In this document: positions 5,873 through 6,402 of the stretch, in pieces | How the letters are laid out: each line of letters begins with the position of its first letter | How positions within the stretch are numbered: the first letter of the stretch is position 1 | Origin: Methanoregula sp. | GTDB lineage: Archaea > Halobacteriota > Methanomicrobia > Methanomicrobiales > Methanospirillaceae | Direction of reading: 5' to 3' | Assembly: GCA_022710665.1 (NCBI GenBank) | Contig: JAKLGN010000079.1 | Coordinates: 1-6,402, forward strand | Length of the DNA: 6,402 nucleotides | Program-made: the position numbers and the translations under genes | Notes under the pieces: model-generated | What the model was told of the DNA's origin: nothing | Database searches by the model: none | What the model saw: the letters and a program-made list of their open reading frames with translations, nothing else

Positions 5873-5908
5873 CTCCAGTACCAGTACGCCTTTTTTTCCT
5901 ATAAAAAA
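5873..5908 (-). promoter_or_regulatory. Candidate promoter and ribosome binding site of the TPR gene
   Basis: On the minus strand TTTTTTATAGG (5908-5898) resembles an archaeal TATA box. Initiation about 25 bases downstream, near 5878, would give a leader of about 13 bases carrying GGAG (5876-5873), seven bases before the ATG. The T-rich part also overlaps a possible termination site for the upstream gene. Confidence 0.45.
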
Positions 5909-5923
5909 GAGGGAGGAGAAAAA
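5903..5923 (-). terminator. T-runs ending the DUF3821-like gene transcript
   Basis: On the minus strand five T (5923-5919) and then six T (5908-5903) follow the stop at 5933-5935 within 10-30 bases. This is a typical archaeal U-run terminator with no hairpin. The second run doubles as part of the TATA-like box for the TPR gene. Confidence 0.5.
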
Positions 5924-5932
5924 CACGAGGGG

Positions 5933-6402
5933 TTATTCCTTCTTCCATACAGCGCATGCCAGGGCAATCCCCAGAGCCAGAAGGATCACCATGGTAGGGA
6001 GGGATGCATACGTGGTTTTCTGCGGAGCAGGCGTCAGGTCAGGGAGCATGGTGGCTTCAGGAGTCGTGGCGGGTGGTGATGAGGGTACTGTTTCATATGA
6101 AACCGTAACCTGGCCTGAAACATTCCGTACGGGAGTGGTTACCGGTTTGATAAATGTGACGGTTGCCGATGCATCGAGCATGCCTGCCCGGGCCTCCGGT
6201 GAAGTGCCTGGATACATTTCCTGCATATGATTGAGGTTCTGGTTAACGGTGACGGTGTACGTTCCTTCAGGATAAATGAACCCTCCCTGAATATTCCTCG
6301 AGGTTCGATCCCACGCGCTCCCGTCTTTCCAGAAGTAGGGCGAGGCAGAGATAAACGGCTTCTTTTCCAAGAGTATCCCCTTTGTACCGGGGTTCCCGAA
6401 AT
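5933..6402 (-). CDS. DUF3821-like surface protein, C-terminal part; 5' end outside window
   Basis: The frame is open to the right window edge, giving 155 C-terminal residues. The TTG at 6370 is an internal leucine codon, not a start, because the frame continues upstream without a stop. Visible residues 15-84 (KPFISASPYFWKDG, YPEGTYTVTVNQNLNHMQ, ASATVTF) look like the end of a beta-rich DUF3821-type domain, which I associate with envelope proteins of Methanomicrobiales. A Pro/Thr-rich spacer follows (about 85-133), with one N-glycosylation sequon at N93. A single membrane segment (about 134-151) and the basic-acidic tail KKE end the protein, so the bulk lies outside the cell. The architecture parallels that of the neighbouring TPR protein. 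The N-terminal signal peptide and full domain count cannot be seen. The family assignment comes from sequence feel and is moderate; surface anchoring is more certain. Confidence 0.7.
   Translation of the reverse strand, partial: FGNPGTKGILLEKKPFISASPYFWKDGSAWDRTSRNIQGGFIYPEGTYTVTVNQNLNHMQEMYPGTSPEARAGMLDASATVTFIKPVTTPVRNVSGQVTVSYETVPSSPPATTPEATMLPDLTPAPQKTTYASLPTMVILLALGIALACAVWKKE

Noticed and set aside
6368..6370. TTG as the start of the DUF3821-like gene
   Set aside because: The frame stays open upstream to the window edge and the upstream residues read as protein, so the gene is simply cut by the window.

Overview
The window looks like archaeal DNA, most likely from a methanogen of the Methanomicrobiales (Methanoregula-like). 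The grounds are a TATA-box-binding protein gene, archaeal-type RPA-associated and Mre11/SbcD-related proteins, an Lhr-type helicase, and a surface protein resembling the DUF3821 family that I associate with these methanogens. Control sites also look archaeal: T-run terminators, TATA-like boxes and short leaders. The genus is an inference from protein character only.

Layout. Bases 1-378 (+) hold the last 125 codons of a TATA-binding protein, followed by a ten-T terminator. Bases 379-671 are a gene-free convergent junction containing a long imperfect hairpin (451-507). From 4880 down to 672 (-) runs a tightly packed three-gene operon: an RPA-associated OB-fold protein (RPAP, COG3390 type), a calcineurin-like phosphoesterase (COG1407/SbcD-related type) whose start overlaps the RPAP stop in an ATGA, and a large Lhr-like helicase that overlaps the phosphoesterase by 14 bases. 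Bases 4881-5307 are a gene-free stretch rich in GC hairpins, with a candidate promoter for the operon and a possible small RNA on the + strand. From 5865 to 5308 (-) is a secreted, membrane-anchored TPR protein. From the right edge to 5933 (-) is the C-terminal part of a DUF3821-like surface protein with a C-terminal membrane anchor.

How the parts work together. The operon joins a partner of single-stranded-DNA-binding protein, a nuclease-like phosphoesterase and a 3'-5' helicase. This points to one DNA repair or replication-restart module. In Haloferax the first two genes follow an RPA gene; here no RPA gene precedes them and a helicase follows instead. The two surface proteins are separate units facing outside the cell. 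The TBP is a general transcription factor and is unrelated to the operon apart from its position.

The most worthwhile leads are the rpap-phosphoesterase-lhr linkage, the zinc-ribbon and helix-hairpin-helix tail of the helicase, and the two structured intergenic regions. I see no mobile element, CRISPR array, tRNA or rRNA.
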